A stretch of 64,000 bases of DNA from a bacterium (GTDB taxonomy: Bacteria > Zixibacteria > MSB-5A5 > CAIYYT01). Both the position numbers and the translations under genes were made by a program. Under the pieces are notes generated by a model that worked only from the letters and a program-made list of their open reading frames with translations, ran no database searches and had not been told where the DNA came from. The stretch covers positions 62,001-126,000 of the forward strand of contig JADJGC010000002.1 of the NCBI GenBank assembly GCA_016708315.1, in the 5' to 3' direction. Below, piece by piece: positions 1 through 8,306 of this stretch; position 1 is the first letter of the stretch; every line of letters starts with the position of its first letter.

Positions 1-39
1 CAATGCGACAGCAAGTACTGATGGAAGTTGACCTATCAT
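1..39 (-). CDS. ABC-2 type permease, N-terminal fragment (cut by window edge)
   Basis: On the minus strand an ATG at 39-37 overlaps the TGA stop (38-36) of the neighbouring ABC ATPase in an ATGA arrangement. It opens a frame of 13 codons (MIGQLPSVLAVAL) up to the window edge. Translational coupling to an ATPase and the hydrophobic start suggest the partner membrane permease of an ABC-2 exporter. Only the coupling and the open frame are seen; the permease identity is inferred from context. Confidence 0.45.
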   Translation of the reverse strand, partial: MIGQLPSVLAVAL

Positions 40-917
40 ACGGGGACGGAACGCTCAGCAGCGATTGCGAAGAGGTAGGCGTCCTCAAGCGAAGGTTCAG
101 CCGAAGCGGCATCTTCTGAAGGCTTGTCAGCCGAGACAATGCGCAAAGTCAACCCAATTGAGGTTCGGTTCATAGAACTAACGAGATAACGCTTGCGAAT
201 GGAGGGAAGCGTCTGCGTGTCGGTGATCTGGGTCCAGACTTTGCCGCGTACCGAGTTGACCAAGTTATCGGGCGATGAATACGTGAGCAGTTTGCCTGCT
301 GCCATGACGGCAATCTTGTCAGCTGTAGATTCGACATCAGAAACGATGTGGGTCGAGAGAATCACCAGCCGATCGCCGGAGAGATCAGTCAATAGATTAC
401 GGAAGCGGACGCGCTCTTCGGGGTCGAGTCCCACAGTTGGTTCGTCGACGATCAATAGCCGGGGATCGTTGAGCAATGCCTGGGCGATGCCGATGCGCTG
501 TTTCATGCCGCCGGAGAAGCCGCCGAGCGGACGTTTGCGGGCATCGAGCAGGTTGGTCATGACGAGCAATTCTTCAATACGCTTCTTGCTGACTGAAGTG
601 TCGAGTCCCTTGAGCGCAGCCATATAGTTGAGGAACTCGACGGCGTTGAGATTAGGGTAGATGCCGAATTCCTGCGGGAGATAGCCAAGTTCGGCGCGCA
701 GAGACTTCGGGTTGGCAAGAATGTCCGAGCCGTTCCACGATACTGCTCCTGAAGTCGGTCGTGTGATCGTGGCAAGAATGCGCATCAAGGTGGATTTGCC
801 CGCGCCGTTGGGTCCAAGCAAGCCGATAATGCCGCTTTGTGCCTGTAGAGAGAATTCGCGAAGACCCCAGACGGAGGCTGAGTATTGTTTGCTAAGGTTT
901 TTGATATCGAGATTCAT
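36..917 (-). CDS. ABC transporter ATP-binding protein (ABC-2 exporter type)
   Basis: A 293-residue nucleotide-binding subunit that would power a membrane exporter from the cytoplasmic side. Walker A is GPNGAGKS at about residues 35-42, the signature is FSGGM near 135, and Walker B LLIVDEP with the following TVGLD loop is near 155-165. About 70 residues after the ATPase core form a family-typical C-terminal extension. Its stop overlaps the start of the next gene leftward, presumably the permease. No good ribosome-binding site is seen before the ATG; a TATAAT-like hexamer lies only a few bases upstream, so a very short leader is possible. The substrate cannot be told from the sequence. Confidence 0.93.
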   Translation of the reverse strand: MNLDIKNLSKQYSASVWGLREFSLQAQSGIIGLLGPNGAGKSTLMRILATITRPTSGAVSWNGSDILANPKSLRAELGYLPQEFGIYPNLNAVEFLNYMAALKGLDTSVSKKRIEELLVMTNLLDARKRPLGGFSGGMKQRIGIAQALLNDPRLLIVDEPTVGLDPEERVRFRNLLTDLSGDRLVILSTHIVSDVESTADKIAVMAAGKLLTYSSPDNLVNSVRGKVWTQITDTQTLPSIRKRYLVSSMNRTSIGLTLRIVSADKPSEDAASAEPSLEDAYLFAIAAERSVPV

Positions 918-1062
918 ATATTATAGCTCAATTCACATCGTTGTTTACAATTAGACAACGGAATTCCATTTCCTGTTTCAGAACTGCATCGAGCGGAACG
1001 AAAACTCGACGCGGGATGTTGTGGGTCAAAAGAAGATGATTTGGAGATAAAGGACGATGAAA

Positions 1063-2100
1063 ATGAAGTATCATCTGCTGGGTCGAAGCGGGCTGCGGGT
1101 TTCCGAGATTTCGCTCGGGACGATGACTTTTGGCGAAGAGTGGGGATGGGGAGCTTCCAAGGAAGAAAGCAAGCGACAGTTTGATTTGTTTGTCGAGCGG
1201 GGCGGGAACTTCATCGACACTGCCAATCGCTACACCGAAGGCACGAGCGAAAAGCTGGTCGGCGAATTCATCAAGTCGGATCGCGAGAAGTTCGTTTTGG
1301 CGACCAAGTATTCTCTGAGTATGCGCAAGGGTGACGTGTCGTTTTCCGGCAACAGCCGAAAGAACATGGTGCAGTCGCTGGAGGCGAGTCTCAAACGACT
1401 GAATACTGATTACGTTGACTTGTATTGGCTGCATGCGTGGGATTTCACGACGCAGGTTGATGAAGTGATGCGTTCGCTGGATGATATGGTGAGCGCAGGA
1501 AAGGTGCTGTATATCGGTATCTCGGACACGCCGGCGTGGATTGTGTCGATGGCGAATACGCTGGCCGATTTCCGCGGTTGGACGGCATTTGCCGGTCTGC
1601 AGATAGAATATAGTCTGCTTCAGCGAACACCGGAGCGCGACCTGCTGCCGATGGCGAAGGCGCTTGATTTGGCGGTGACGCCGTGGGGTGCGCTTGGCGG
1701 AGGAGCCTTGACAGGGAAGTACAGCCGTGCCAACAATTCGACTGATGTCAAAGGACGTGTCGCGCCGGAGAGCGCACGGCGTTCGGAGCGGGCGATGAAG
1801 ATTGCGGCAGTGGTCGATCAGATTGCCGACGAGACCGGCAAGAAGTCTTCGCAGGTCGCGCTGAACTGGGTGCGGCAACGCAATCAGGTGATGGTGCCGA
1901 TTATTGGTGCGCGGACAGCAGAGCAGTTAGGCGAGTCGCTGGATTGTGTTGGTTTCGAACTCACGCCGGAGCAGATGGAGCGGCTTGATCAGGTGAGCGA
2001 GATCGAGTTGGGATTCCCGCATGATTTCCTGATGAACAAACCGATCAGCGATTTGGTGTACAGCGGGCTGGGACACAAGATACACAACCACAGGAGGTAG
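1063..2100 (+). CDS. aldo/keto reductase
   Basis: NADPH-dependent aldo/keto reductase of the family that includes YghZ and potassium-channel beta subunits. The catalytic tetrad is visible as Asp52 (FIDTAN), Tyr57 (NRYTEG), Lys82 (LATKYS) and His124 (LYWLHAWD), numbered from the start chosen here. An upstream in-frame ATG at 1057 exists, but the AAGGA box ends only a few bases before it and is better spaced for 1063. The length of about 345 residues is normal. It is a single-gene unit between an exporter and an outer-membrane protein gene; the physiological substrate is unknown. Confidence 0.93.
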   Translation: MKYHLLGRSGLRVSEISLGTMTFGEEWGWGASKEESKRQFDLFVERGGNFIDTANRYTEGTSEKLVGEFIKSDREKFVLATKYSLSMRKGDVSFSGNSRKNMVQSLEASLKRLNTDYVDLYWLHAWDFTTQVDEVMRSLDDMVSAGKVLYIGISDTPAWIVSMANTLADFRGWTAFAGLQIEYSLLQRTPERDLLPMAKALDLAVTPWGALGGGALTGKYSRANNSTDVKGRVAPESARRSERAMKIAAVVDQIADETGKKSSQVALNWVRQRNQVMVPIIGARTAEQLGESLDCVGFELTPEQMERLDQVSEIELGFPHDFLMNKPISDLVYSGLGHKIHNHRR

Positions 2101-2112
2101 GGAGCTCTTTCC

Positions 2113-2748
2113 TCAATATCCTAACCAATTGAACGAAACCGTCAAGCCTAACAGCGTAGCACTCATGTCTTCTGTTCCGGTTGTTTCGCTCGGGAAGCCA
2201 GCTACAAACTCGAAGGAGATGTCGAAATGACGGCTAAACTCGTATCCACACTTGAGTACAAGACCAGGTCCCCAAGCAGCGAGGTTTCTTGGTCCTGAAC
2301 TAAGTATAGTCATATTCAGTTCGTCCGTGACAAAGACAATCGCAGGTCCTCCACCGACATAGAAACTCGGGACTGAAGGTTCTGTAAAATATGTTAGAGT
2401 TGGGCCATTGAGCAGCGTCAAGACATTGGAAGAAGAGTTCTTTCCCGAGCCGGGATATCCTATTCGGTAAGTTTCTTTGAACCATCGCGAACGCACTTCA
2501 AAGGCATAGATCATCTGTTGGTTGTGGCCGAACCCAGCCTCGATTCGGGTTGCGAAGCCGAAGCCATCGTCCAATTCACTGTCTTCGTCACCATCAGAAA
2601 TCTCAATTGTGCGATCAATGGAGACGTAACCAACACCGAGTCCTGCTCCAAACACAAACCCCTTCCTATCGCCATCGAATGCCAACGAGCTTGAACTCCA
2701 AACCAAAAGAGCGGCTAGCAGAAACATAAGAAAGTGTCTCATTTTCAA
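2113..2748 (-). CDS. outer-membrane beta-barrel-like protein
   Basis: A 211-residue exported protein. The N terminus has a basic start and a hydrophobic core ending near Leu-Ala-Phe, a signal peptide. The rest alternates short glycine- and aromatic-rich strands (for example VFGAGLGVGYVSI and FYVGGGPAIVFV) and ends in an aromatic pair close to the C terminus (FNWLGY), typical of small porin-like barrels. A clear GGAGG ribosome-binding site precedes the ATG. It is convergent with the aldo/keto reductase. Specific function is not recognisable; an OmpA/OmpW-type eight-strand barrel is the likely fold. Confidence 0.7.
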   Translation of the reverse strand: MKMRHFLMFLLAALLVWSSSSLAFDGDRKGFVFGAGLGVGYVSIDRTIEISDGDEDSELDDGFGFATRIEAGFGHNQQMIYAFEVRSRWFKETYRIGYPGSGKNSSSNVLTLLNGPTLTYFTEPSVPSFYVGGGPAIVFVTDELNMTILSSGPRNLAAWGPGLVLKCGYEFSRHFDISFEFVAGFPSETTGTEDMSATLLGLTVSFNWLGY

Positions 2749-2973
2749 TATCCTCCAGATTCAATGCGAAAGCAGAAACTGCTTAACGCATCAGTTTCAA
2801 TAACTGGACATCACGGATGGGGGGCGAATAGTTGCCATCAAAGGTCGATGAATCGATCGATGATAAGACCATTATAGTTGGCCGTTATTTTGCGCAACAG
2901 CAAAACACGATCGATGCGGAAATTTCGTAACTATGCTTATGGACTAAGAACCCCTAAATTGTTTTATTGCGGT

Positions 2974-3447
2974 ATGGAAATCAAACAACAGATCGCCAAG
3001 CACTTACGTCAGGTTCACTTCGGTGGTAATTGGACAGCGTCAAGTCTGAAGGAAAATCTAAAGGGCGTAAGCTGGCAACAGGCAACGACTAAAGTTGGTT
3101 CGCTCAATACCATTGCGGCATTGGTGTATCACATGAACTATTTTGTCGATGCAGTCTTGAAAGTAATGCAGGGAAGGCAGCTTGATGCACACGACAAATT
3201 CAGTTTTGACCTTCCTCTGATTCAGTCGCAGGAGGACTGGGACAGTCTCTTGGCGAAGTCTTGGGAAGATGCCGAGAACTTAGCAAGCCTGATCGAGCAA
3301 ATGCCTGAGAGTAAGCTGTGGGAGGATTTTGCGGATGCGAGGTATGGAAACTACTACAGGAATCTGCAGGGGATCATCGAACACTGTCATTACCATTTGG
3401 GGCAGGTGGTGGTGATAAAGAAGATGCTGGCGAAGACGGAGGGGTAG
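2974..3447 (+). CDS. DinB/DUF1572-like four-helix protein
   Basis: A 157-residue protein of the DinB/YfiT-like metal-binding four-helix-bundle superfamily. The three metal-ligand histidines expected in this fold are present: His53 (LVYHMNYF) in helix 2, and His137 and His141 (IIEHCHYHLGQ) near the end. I start at 2974 because MEIKQQIAKHL begins the first helix as in the family; the frame stays open upstream to a TTG at 2878 whose extra residues are basic and unconserved-looking. Members act as thiol-dependent transferases or stress proteins of mostly unknown substrate. Confidence 0.8.
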   Translation: MEIKQQIAKHLRQVHFGGNWTASSLKENLKGVSWQQATTKVGSLNTIAALVYHMNYFVDAVLKVMQGRQLDAHDKFSFDLPLIQSQEDWDSLLAKSWEDAENLASLIEQMPESKLWEDFADARYGNYYRNLQGIIEHCHYHLGQVVVIKKMLAKTEG

Positions 3448-3750
3448 CGGATGTCGGGTTCCGCGCTTCCCGCAAAAGCGCGGGACAGGTCGCTGGGAAC
3501 GCCGACCGACATGCAACTGCGAGACATTTCGTCGTCCGGGACAAAACCTGACGCAACTGCAGAAGATTTGAGCGAAAACTTTCTCCAATCAATGCAGTCG
3601 GATGCAAGCTGTTTCTTGGATTTGGGCTGTGCAGAAGTTGAACGCAACATAACCTGTTTCTTGAGTGCTACTTAGATCCTCAAAAATTGAACACTGATAT
3701 TGCCCGGTTTTTGCAGTTACTCCTTTCACGAATAGAGAGGAGAACGGTCA
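3448..3750. other. intergenic stretch with a REP-like palindrome
   Basis: About 300 bases between the DinB-like gene and the pilin gene with no convincing coding sequence. It contains one nested inverted repeat (3458-3500, listed separately). Several short overlapping reading frames occur here on both strands but none has a ribosome-binding site or recognisable sequence. The last 50 bases hold an AGAGAGGAG box serving the pilin gene. Confidence 0.6.
3458..3500. repeat. REP-like nested inverted repeat
   Basis: An outer stem GTTCC/GGAAC (3458-3462 and 3496-3500) encloses an inner stem CCCGC/GCGGG (3469-3473 and 3480-3484) with an AAAA-containing loop. GC-rich nested hairpins in an intergenic region resemble dispersed palindromic elements; I see no second copy in the window, so its repeat nature is inferred. 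Confidence 0.35.
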
Positions 3751-4611
3751 ATGAAAGTGAAGAGCAAGCATCATCAGAATTCAATTTGGCGGATGAGTCT
3801 GGGCAACAGGCTCCGGAGTCAATCAGGTATGACGATTGTGGAGGTGTTGATTGCTGCGTTGATCGCGTCATTTGCGATTGCCGCCGGCATGAACACGTTC
3901 GTCAGTACAAACAAGAATCACATCATTCAAGACGGTGTGACCAACATGCAGCAAAATGGCCGGGCGACCGTCGACGAGTTGGTGGACAGAGTGCGACAGG
4001 CCGGATACAAGGTGCCGTTTGGAGTCAAGAGCCTGTACAGTTGGAACGCCGATCCGGACACGATCGCGATTGTATATCTGCGGGAGCCTGCCTGCACAGC
4101 AACCGTTTCGAGCGATATGCCGCAACCTTCGGCAGAATTGAAATGCGTCGGTTCGGATCTGGGGTGTTTTGAGACGAATAGTTGGGCTTACATTTGGGAT
4201 CCGTTCGCCAGCGAAGGGGAGTATTTTTACATCACACACGTTCAAGATCAGGCAGGCCACCTCCAGCACAACGATGCCAACCTCTCGAAATCGTATCCGG
4301 CGGGATCACAAATATATGTGCTCGAATTTTATAAGTACTATGTAGACAATACTACGGATCCGCTTCATCCGACATTCATGAAGGAGGCCAACGGCGAGCC
4401 GCCGGTGATTTATGCCGATGACATCGTAGATGTGCAACTCAGTTATCGAATGGCGAATGGGACTATTTCGGACACGATCGGGCTGAATAGATTCGTTCGC
4501 GAGGTGCAAATGACGATAGTTGCGCGCACGCCAAAGAGTGATTTGTTTTTGAATGACTTCCGCTATGACTCTTTGACGACTTCGGTGATGGTCAGGAACT
4601 ACGACCTGTAA
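3751..4611 (+). CDS. PilW-like type IV prepilin
   Basis: A 286-residue minor-pilin-like protein. The N terminus has a type III signal: a basic leader, then Gly26 before the cleavage point followed by MTIVEVLIAALIA, with the conserved Glu at mature position 5 (Glu31). The mature first residue would be Met rather than the usual Phe. The hydrophobic helix is followed by a globular domain with paired cysteines, as in PilW. Minor pilins prime pilus or type II secretion pseudopilus assembly in the inner membrane. No other pilin genes are next to it, which is unusual because pilW normally sits with pilV and pilX. Confidence 0.82.
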   Translation: MKVKSKHHQNSIWRMSLGNRLRSQSGMTIVEVLIAALIASFAIAAGMNTFVSTNKNHIIQDGVTNMQQNGRATVDELVDRVRQAGYKVPFGVKSLYSWNADPDTIAIVYLREPACTATVSSDMPQPSAELKCVGSDLGCFETNSWAYIWDPFASEGEYFYITHVQDQAGHLQHNDANLSKSYPAGSQIYVLEFYKYYVDNTTDPLHPTFMKEANGEPPVIYADDIVDVQLSYRMANGTISDTIGLNRFVREVQMTIVARTPKSDLFLNDFRYDSLTTSVMVRNYDL

Positions 4612-4651
4612 TCGAGAACAATCAGAGGTAACGAGACGTCAATTCAGACTT

Positions 4652-4756
4652 ATGAAGAAAGCTGTCTTAACTAGGCGGCTATCTTCTTTTCAGAGAACGC
4701 TAAGAAAACGGAGTCGACCTCGCAACTTGCCAAGAGGTAGGGAATCTTTGCATTGA
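4652..4756 (+). CDS. possible small basic ORF, perhaps a truncated pilin-like remnant
   Basis: A 34-codon frame beginning MKKAVLTRRLSS and running to TGA at 4754. It is strongly basic (many Arg and Lys) and follows the PilW-like gene by 40 bases, the place where pilX-type genes usually begin with a basic leader. No hydrophobic pilin helix follows. It could be a decayed leader of a lost pilin gene or a chance frame; only the frame and composition are seen. Confidence 0.2.
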   Translation: MKKAVLTRRLSSFQRTLRKRSRPRNLPRGRESLH

Positions 4757-4809
4757 TTCTAAATATGAGATCGTTATCTTAACATGACGTGAGAATCAAA
4801 GGCAAGAAA

Positions 4810-5273
4810 ATGCGACTTAATAGAAATTCTGGAATTGTGGTTGGATTGATTGGGGCGATCTTTGCCGTTGTTGTGTCCTGCTCGGATGACGACAAACCAT
4901 CTGAAGTTGTAGGACCAATCAACGCGAACTTCTTTGATGGCGAACTCGTTCCCGGCTATTATTGCATCTGTTGGGATCAGTATTATGGCGAGACGATTGC
5001 GTCAACAGGGAGCTACAAATTGCGCATGGTCGCGGGCGAGTATGATAACGAGTTCGTTTTCGAGATAAAGCCCGCGATGCCGCGCAGGCAGCCGCCGCAG
5101 TGTTGTGATACGGCAACAAAGACGATCAATCCACTGGATAAGATTACCAAGGACCCGCCGGAGTTTTTTGGGGCTTCATTGGACACTAATGCGTTCGCTT
5201 CGGGGATACAGTCCATGTCGAGATCTCCGTGCCGGCGAATTCAAGGGTACAGCTCGAAATCTCGCCTAATTAG
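4810..5273 (+). CDS. lipoprotein, frame broken near 5205
   Basis: Signal-peptide II type lipoprotein: hydrophobic segment then AVVVSC with the lipid-modified Cys at residue 24 and acidic residues following (SDDDKP), numbered from ATG 4810; a GTG at 4789 is an alternative start. The body has pairs of cysteines (YYCICWDQYY, PQCCDTA) and no family I recognise. As given, the frame runs to 5319 with a low-quality basic tail. Adding one G to the GGGG run at 5202-5205 instead gives a beta-strand-like ending (DTVHVEISVPANSRVQ...) with a stop at 5271-5273 and 154 residues in all. I infer a single-base deletion there. Confidence 0.65.
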
Positions 5274-5298
5274 ACCCGATAACAGCTTCAAAAAAATC

Positions 5299-5326
5299 TT
5301 GCATCCGCTGGAATTATGAATATATT
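5299..5326 (+). promoter_or_regulatory. putative promoter of tRNA-Tyr
   Basis: TTGCAT (5299-5304) and TATATT (5321-5326) are separated by 16 bases, and the expected transcription start falls about 8 bases before the tRNA. Only partial matches to the consensus, supported by position. Confidence 0.45.
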
Positions 5327-5341
5327 CACCGCCTGCTTTTT

Positions 5342-5423
5342 GGAGAGGTTCCAGAGCGGTCAAATGGAACAGACTGTAAATCTGTCGGCGTTGCCTTCGG
5401 AGGTTCGAATCCTCCCCTCTCCA
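5342..5423 (+). tRNA. tRNA-Tyr (GTA)
   Basis: A class II tRNA of 82 bases. The acceptor stem GGAGAGG (5342-5348) pairs with CCTCTCC (5416-5422), discriminator A. The anticodon stem ACAGA/TCTGT frames the loop CTGTAAA with anticodon GTA. A long variable arm (CGGCGTTGCCTTCG region) and a T loop GGTTCGAATCC follow, as expected of bacterial tRNA-Tyr. CCA is not encoded. In many bacteria this gene is directly followed by tRNA-Gly and tRNA-Thr before tuf; here it is 6.8 kb away from them. Confidence 0.96.
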
Positions 5424-5513
5424 TTTTAATTAATCATCTTGACATCGAAGTCTTCTTTAACACACTTTTCACACGGTTAGATGTGAACATTAATGTGTGC
5501 CGGAGGCAGCAAT

Positions 5514-6453
5514 ATGTCTGATAAACTAGAAATTGTCTATTACACAGATTTGAAAGACAAGAGCGACCTGATGCACCTGTGGGCGCAGTCGTTTGTGTGG
5601 TTGGGAACTCCGGCTGTGGTTGACGGCTGGGTGAAGGCTGGGCATTCGCTCAAGGGCACCAAAGTCGGCACCTGCGGACTTAATCGACGGCAAGTTGGCG
5701 GGATTCGTCGGGATGTTAGAACTACCGACGAGCAATAGATTCAGTGAAGTCGAAATGGTGGGTGGAATTTGGTCGATTGCGACGCGACCATCACTAGCCA
5801 GGCAGGGAATAGGCAGGCGACTGCTCGACGCGGCGGAAGATCATTTCCGCAGCCGGGGTATTCGCATTTCGATGTTGACGACGAGCCGCGCGATTGTTGC
5901 TTACAAATGGTATTCGAGCGTCGGATATCACGAGATCGAAAACGTCAATCAATGTCCGCACTATTACAAAGTGCTCAAGCATTCACCTGCTCGCAGAGCC
6001 AAGCTTGAATCCAAGCAGGAGCAATTTGACCGTTTGCAATGCATCGCGAATTTTACGCGATTCATGAAGGACCGTTGCGGTTTCGTCTATCGTGCACCAC
6101 ATCGGTTCGATTATATGGAAAAGGTCGGAAATCTCAGTCAAGCTCATTCGATGGTTAACGAGCATGGGCACGTGATTGCATCGCCGCAGATGGGCGCAGT
6201 GATGGTGAATGAGATGATCACCGACAACAAGACGCATGCGACAGAAATGATCAAGTGGATCGAGAAGCGGGCGGAGACAGGTGTGTACTATCGTTATGTA
6301 TTCGATCCGGTAGTGGCAGCGGCGCTTGACAAGGCGGGCTATCGATCGGATCGCGGCGGATTCGATGTGTTCATGTGGAAGGCGCTCGGAGATACGCGAT
6401 TTGAGGATGTTTACGACGAGACGTTTACCGTGAGCAGAGGGGAGTTTTTTTAG
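5514..6453 (+). CDS. GNAT N-acetyltransferase, frame broken near 5655
   Basis: A GNAT-fold acyl-CoA transferase whose reading frame is split. The first part starts at ATG 5514 behind a GGAGG box (MSDKLEIVYYTD...); the second continues in another frame and holds the acetyl-CoA motif A (SLARQGIGRRLLDAA) and motif B (AYKWYSSVGYHE). Removing one G from GGG at 5654-5656 joins them smoothly (HSLK-APKSAPADLIDGKLAGF), giving 312 residues. About 140 residues after the GNAT core form a second, GNAT-like C-terminal half. The substrate is unknown. Assembly error or a genuine frameshift are both possible. Confidence 0.75.
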
Positions 6454-6484
6454 CCCTCCCCCGACCCTCCCAGAGGGGGGGGGA
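6454..6484. repeat. C-rich/G-rich palindromic patch
   Basis: Directly after the GNAT stop codon the sequence runs CCCTCCCCC...CCCTCCCAG followed by a run of nine Gs, able to fold C-run against G-run. Such patches often form dispersed intergenic elements or imprecise terminators; the long G-run is also a likely sequencing trouble spot. Confidence 0.35.
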
Positions 6485-6658
6485 AAGACGGGAACGTTGA
6501 AGGCAAATTCGATCGGTTCATTCCGGCTGGAACCTGTGGCATCCAATTTTGTAAATTTACGATTGAAAGACCAAGTTAGGGAAATTGCTTGATTTGTAAC
6601 GACGTGATGGTACATTCTCGATTCTTAAGAATAGATCAAAACAGGGAGAGCAGTAGCG

Positions 6659-7597
6659 TTGATTGAAGTCAGAAATCTCACCAAGAAGTACGGCGAGTTT
6701 GTCGCAGTCAATGACATTTCGTTTTCCGTGCCGACGGGTCAGGTCCTTGGCTTTTTGGGACCCAACGGCGCCGGCAAAACGACGACAGTTCGCATACTAA
6801 CGTGTTACATGCCGCCGACAAGCGGCACGGTAACAATCGACGGCAACGATGTCGTCGAGCAATCTATGGAAGTTCGCCGCAAGATCGGCTACTTGCCGGA
6901 ATCGGCGCCGTTGTACACCGAGATGGATGTGATTGAATATCTCGAGTTTGTGCTGGCACTGCGCGGCGGCGGCAACGGAAGCCGGAGCAAACGAATCCGC
7001 CACGTTGTCGATATGTGCGGACTCGGCGATGTGATCGCCAAAAACATCAGTGAACTTTCGAAGGGTTACAAGCAGCGCGTGGGTCTGGCGCAGGCAATGA
7101 TTCATGATCCGGAGATTTTAGTACTCGACGAGCCTACCGTTGGTCTCGATCCGAATCAGATCGTTGAAATCAGAAACCTGATCAAGATGCTGGGCCGCGA
7201 AAAGACAGTCGTGTTGTGCACACACATCCTGCCTGAAGTCGAAGCGACTTGCGATCAAGTCATGATTATCAACAAAGGCAAGATCGTCGCCAACGGCACG
7301 CCGGATTCTTTGCAGCGTTCACTGGCCGGGAAAGCTGTGATTCGACTTGAGGTAAATCAGTCGCCGGAGACGATTCGTCCGATGCTGATGGAGATCGAGG
7401 GGATCGAAGCCGTCAAAGCGATACAGCACGATGGAACTTCGAAGTGCGAAGTCGTCTGCCGTCCGGGAAGCGATCCGCGCGAGGCAATTTTCCACAAGGC
7501 AGTCTCGGCAAGGTGGGTACTGCTGGAGATGTCGCAGGAAGTATCGAGCCTTGAAGATGTGTTCCGCGAGATGACGAAGGGAGGCGCCCGTGAATAA
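6659..7597 (+). CDS. GldA-like ABC transporter ATPase
   Basis: A 312-residue ATPase opening a four-gene operon that resembles the gldA-gldF-gldG set of the FCB group. Walker A GPNGAGKT is at residues 34-41, the signature is LSKGYKQRVGLAQ (characteristic of GldA-type proteins), and Walker B is LVLDEPTVGLDP. The start is TTG at 6659 behind a GGGAGAG box. The end overlaps the permease gene by 8 bases. It would energise transport or remodelling of an extracytoplasmic polymer-binding partner; in gliding Bacteroidetes the homologues support motility, but many non-gliders have the set, so motility is not implied. Confidence 0.93.
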   Translation: MIEVRNLTKKYGEFVAVNDISFSVPTGQVLGFLGPNGAGKTTTVRILTCYMPPTSGTVTIDGNDVVEQSMEVRRKIGYLPESAPLYTEMDVIEYLEFVLALRGGGNGSRSKRIRHVVDMCGLGDVIAKNISELSKGYKQRVGLAQAMIHDPEILVLDEPTVGLDPNQIVEIRNLIKMLGREKTVVLCTHILPEVEATCDQVMIINKGKIVANGTPDSLQRSLAGKAVIRLEVNQSPETIRPMLMEIEGIEAVKAIQHDGTSKCEVVCRPGSDPREAIFHKAVSARWVLLEMSQEVSSLEDVFREMTKGGARE

Positions 7598-8303
7598 TAT
7601 TCTAACGATTTTCCGCCGGGAGATGCGGTCGTACTTCAATTCTCCAGTGGCGTACATTGTGATAGTGCTTTTCCTCTTAATCGCGAACGGGCTGTTTTTC
7701 TGGAGCGATTTCTTTGTCAGAGGAAACGCAGACCTTCGCGGGCTGTTCGGGATTTCTTCATTTATACTGATGTTCTTCACACCAGCGATCACAATGCGCC
7801 TCTTGGCAGAAGAACGCCGTTCCGGGACGATCGAGATTCTGGTGACGCTTCCGGTGAAGGATAGCGAGATCGTGATCGGCAAATTCCTGGCTGCATTCGG
7901 ACTGACGACGCTGTCGATCATCTTGACGTTTGTCGCATACATATCGGCATCGATGCTCGGTGATCCCGATTTCGGCGCATCGCTCGGGGGTTACCTCGGA
8001 TTGATATTGATGAGTGGCGTATACGTCGCCATCGGCGTGTTTACCTCTTCGATGTCGTTGAATCAGATTGTGGCGTTCATTGTCGGGTTCGTGATCGTTT
8101 TTGCGCTGTTCATGCTGGACAAGATTCTGCCGTTCCTGCCCACGGTGTTGGCATCGACGTTTGAGTTTCTCTCTGTCGACTATCATTTCAGGAATATCTC
8201 GCGCGGAGTGATCGATACCAGAGACATCATCTACTATGCGTCGATGATCTTCTTATTCTTGTATCTGGCAATTCGAGTTACCGAATCAAGGAAGTGGAGG
8301 TAA
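7590..8303 (+). CDS. GldF-like ABC-2 permease
   Basis: A 237-residue inner-membrane protein with about six hydrophobic segments (first near residues 18-40, last near 215-230). The motif FFTPAITMRLLAEERRSGTIEILVTLPV is the hallmark of ABC-2/GldF permeases, here given in two halves: FFTPAITMRLL then EERRSGTIE. It is translationally coupled to the upstream ATPase (8-base overlap) and followed after 3 bases by the GldG-like gene, so the three act as one transporter. The substrate is not known. Confidence 0.92.
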   Translation: MNNILTIFRREMRSYFNSPVAYIVIVLFLLIANGLFFWSDFFVRGNADLRGLFGISSFILMFFTPAITMRLLAEERRSGTIEILVTLPVKDSEIVIGKFLAAFGLTTLSIILTFVAYISASMLGDPDFGASLGGYLGLILMSGVYVAIGVFTSSMSLNQIVAFIVGFVIVFALFMLDKILPFLPTVLASTFEFLSVDYHFRNISRGVIDTRDIIYYASMIFLFLYLAIRVTESRKWR

Positions 8304-8306
8304 GCA

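Noticed and set aside
928..1878. Minus-strand frame of 316 codons opposite the aldo/keto reductase
   Set aside because: Lies entirely over a well-conserved gene; Arg/His-rich sequence with no recognisable family.
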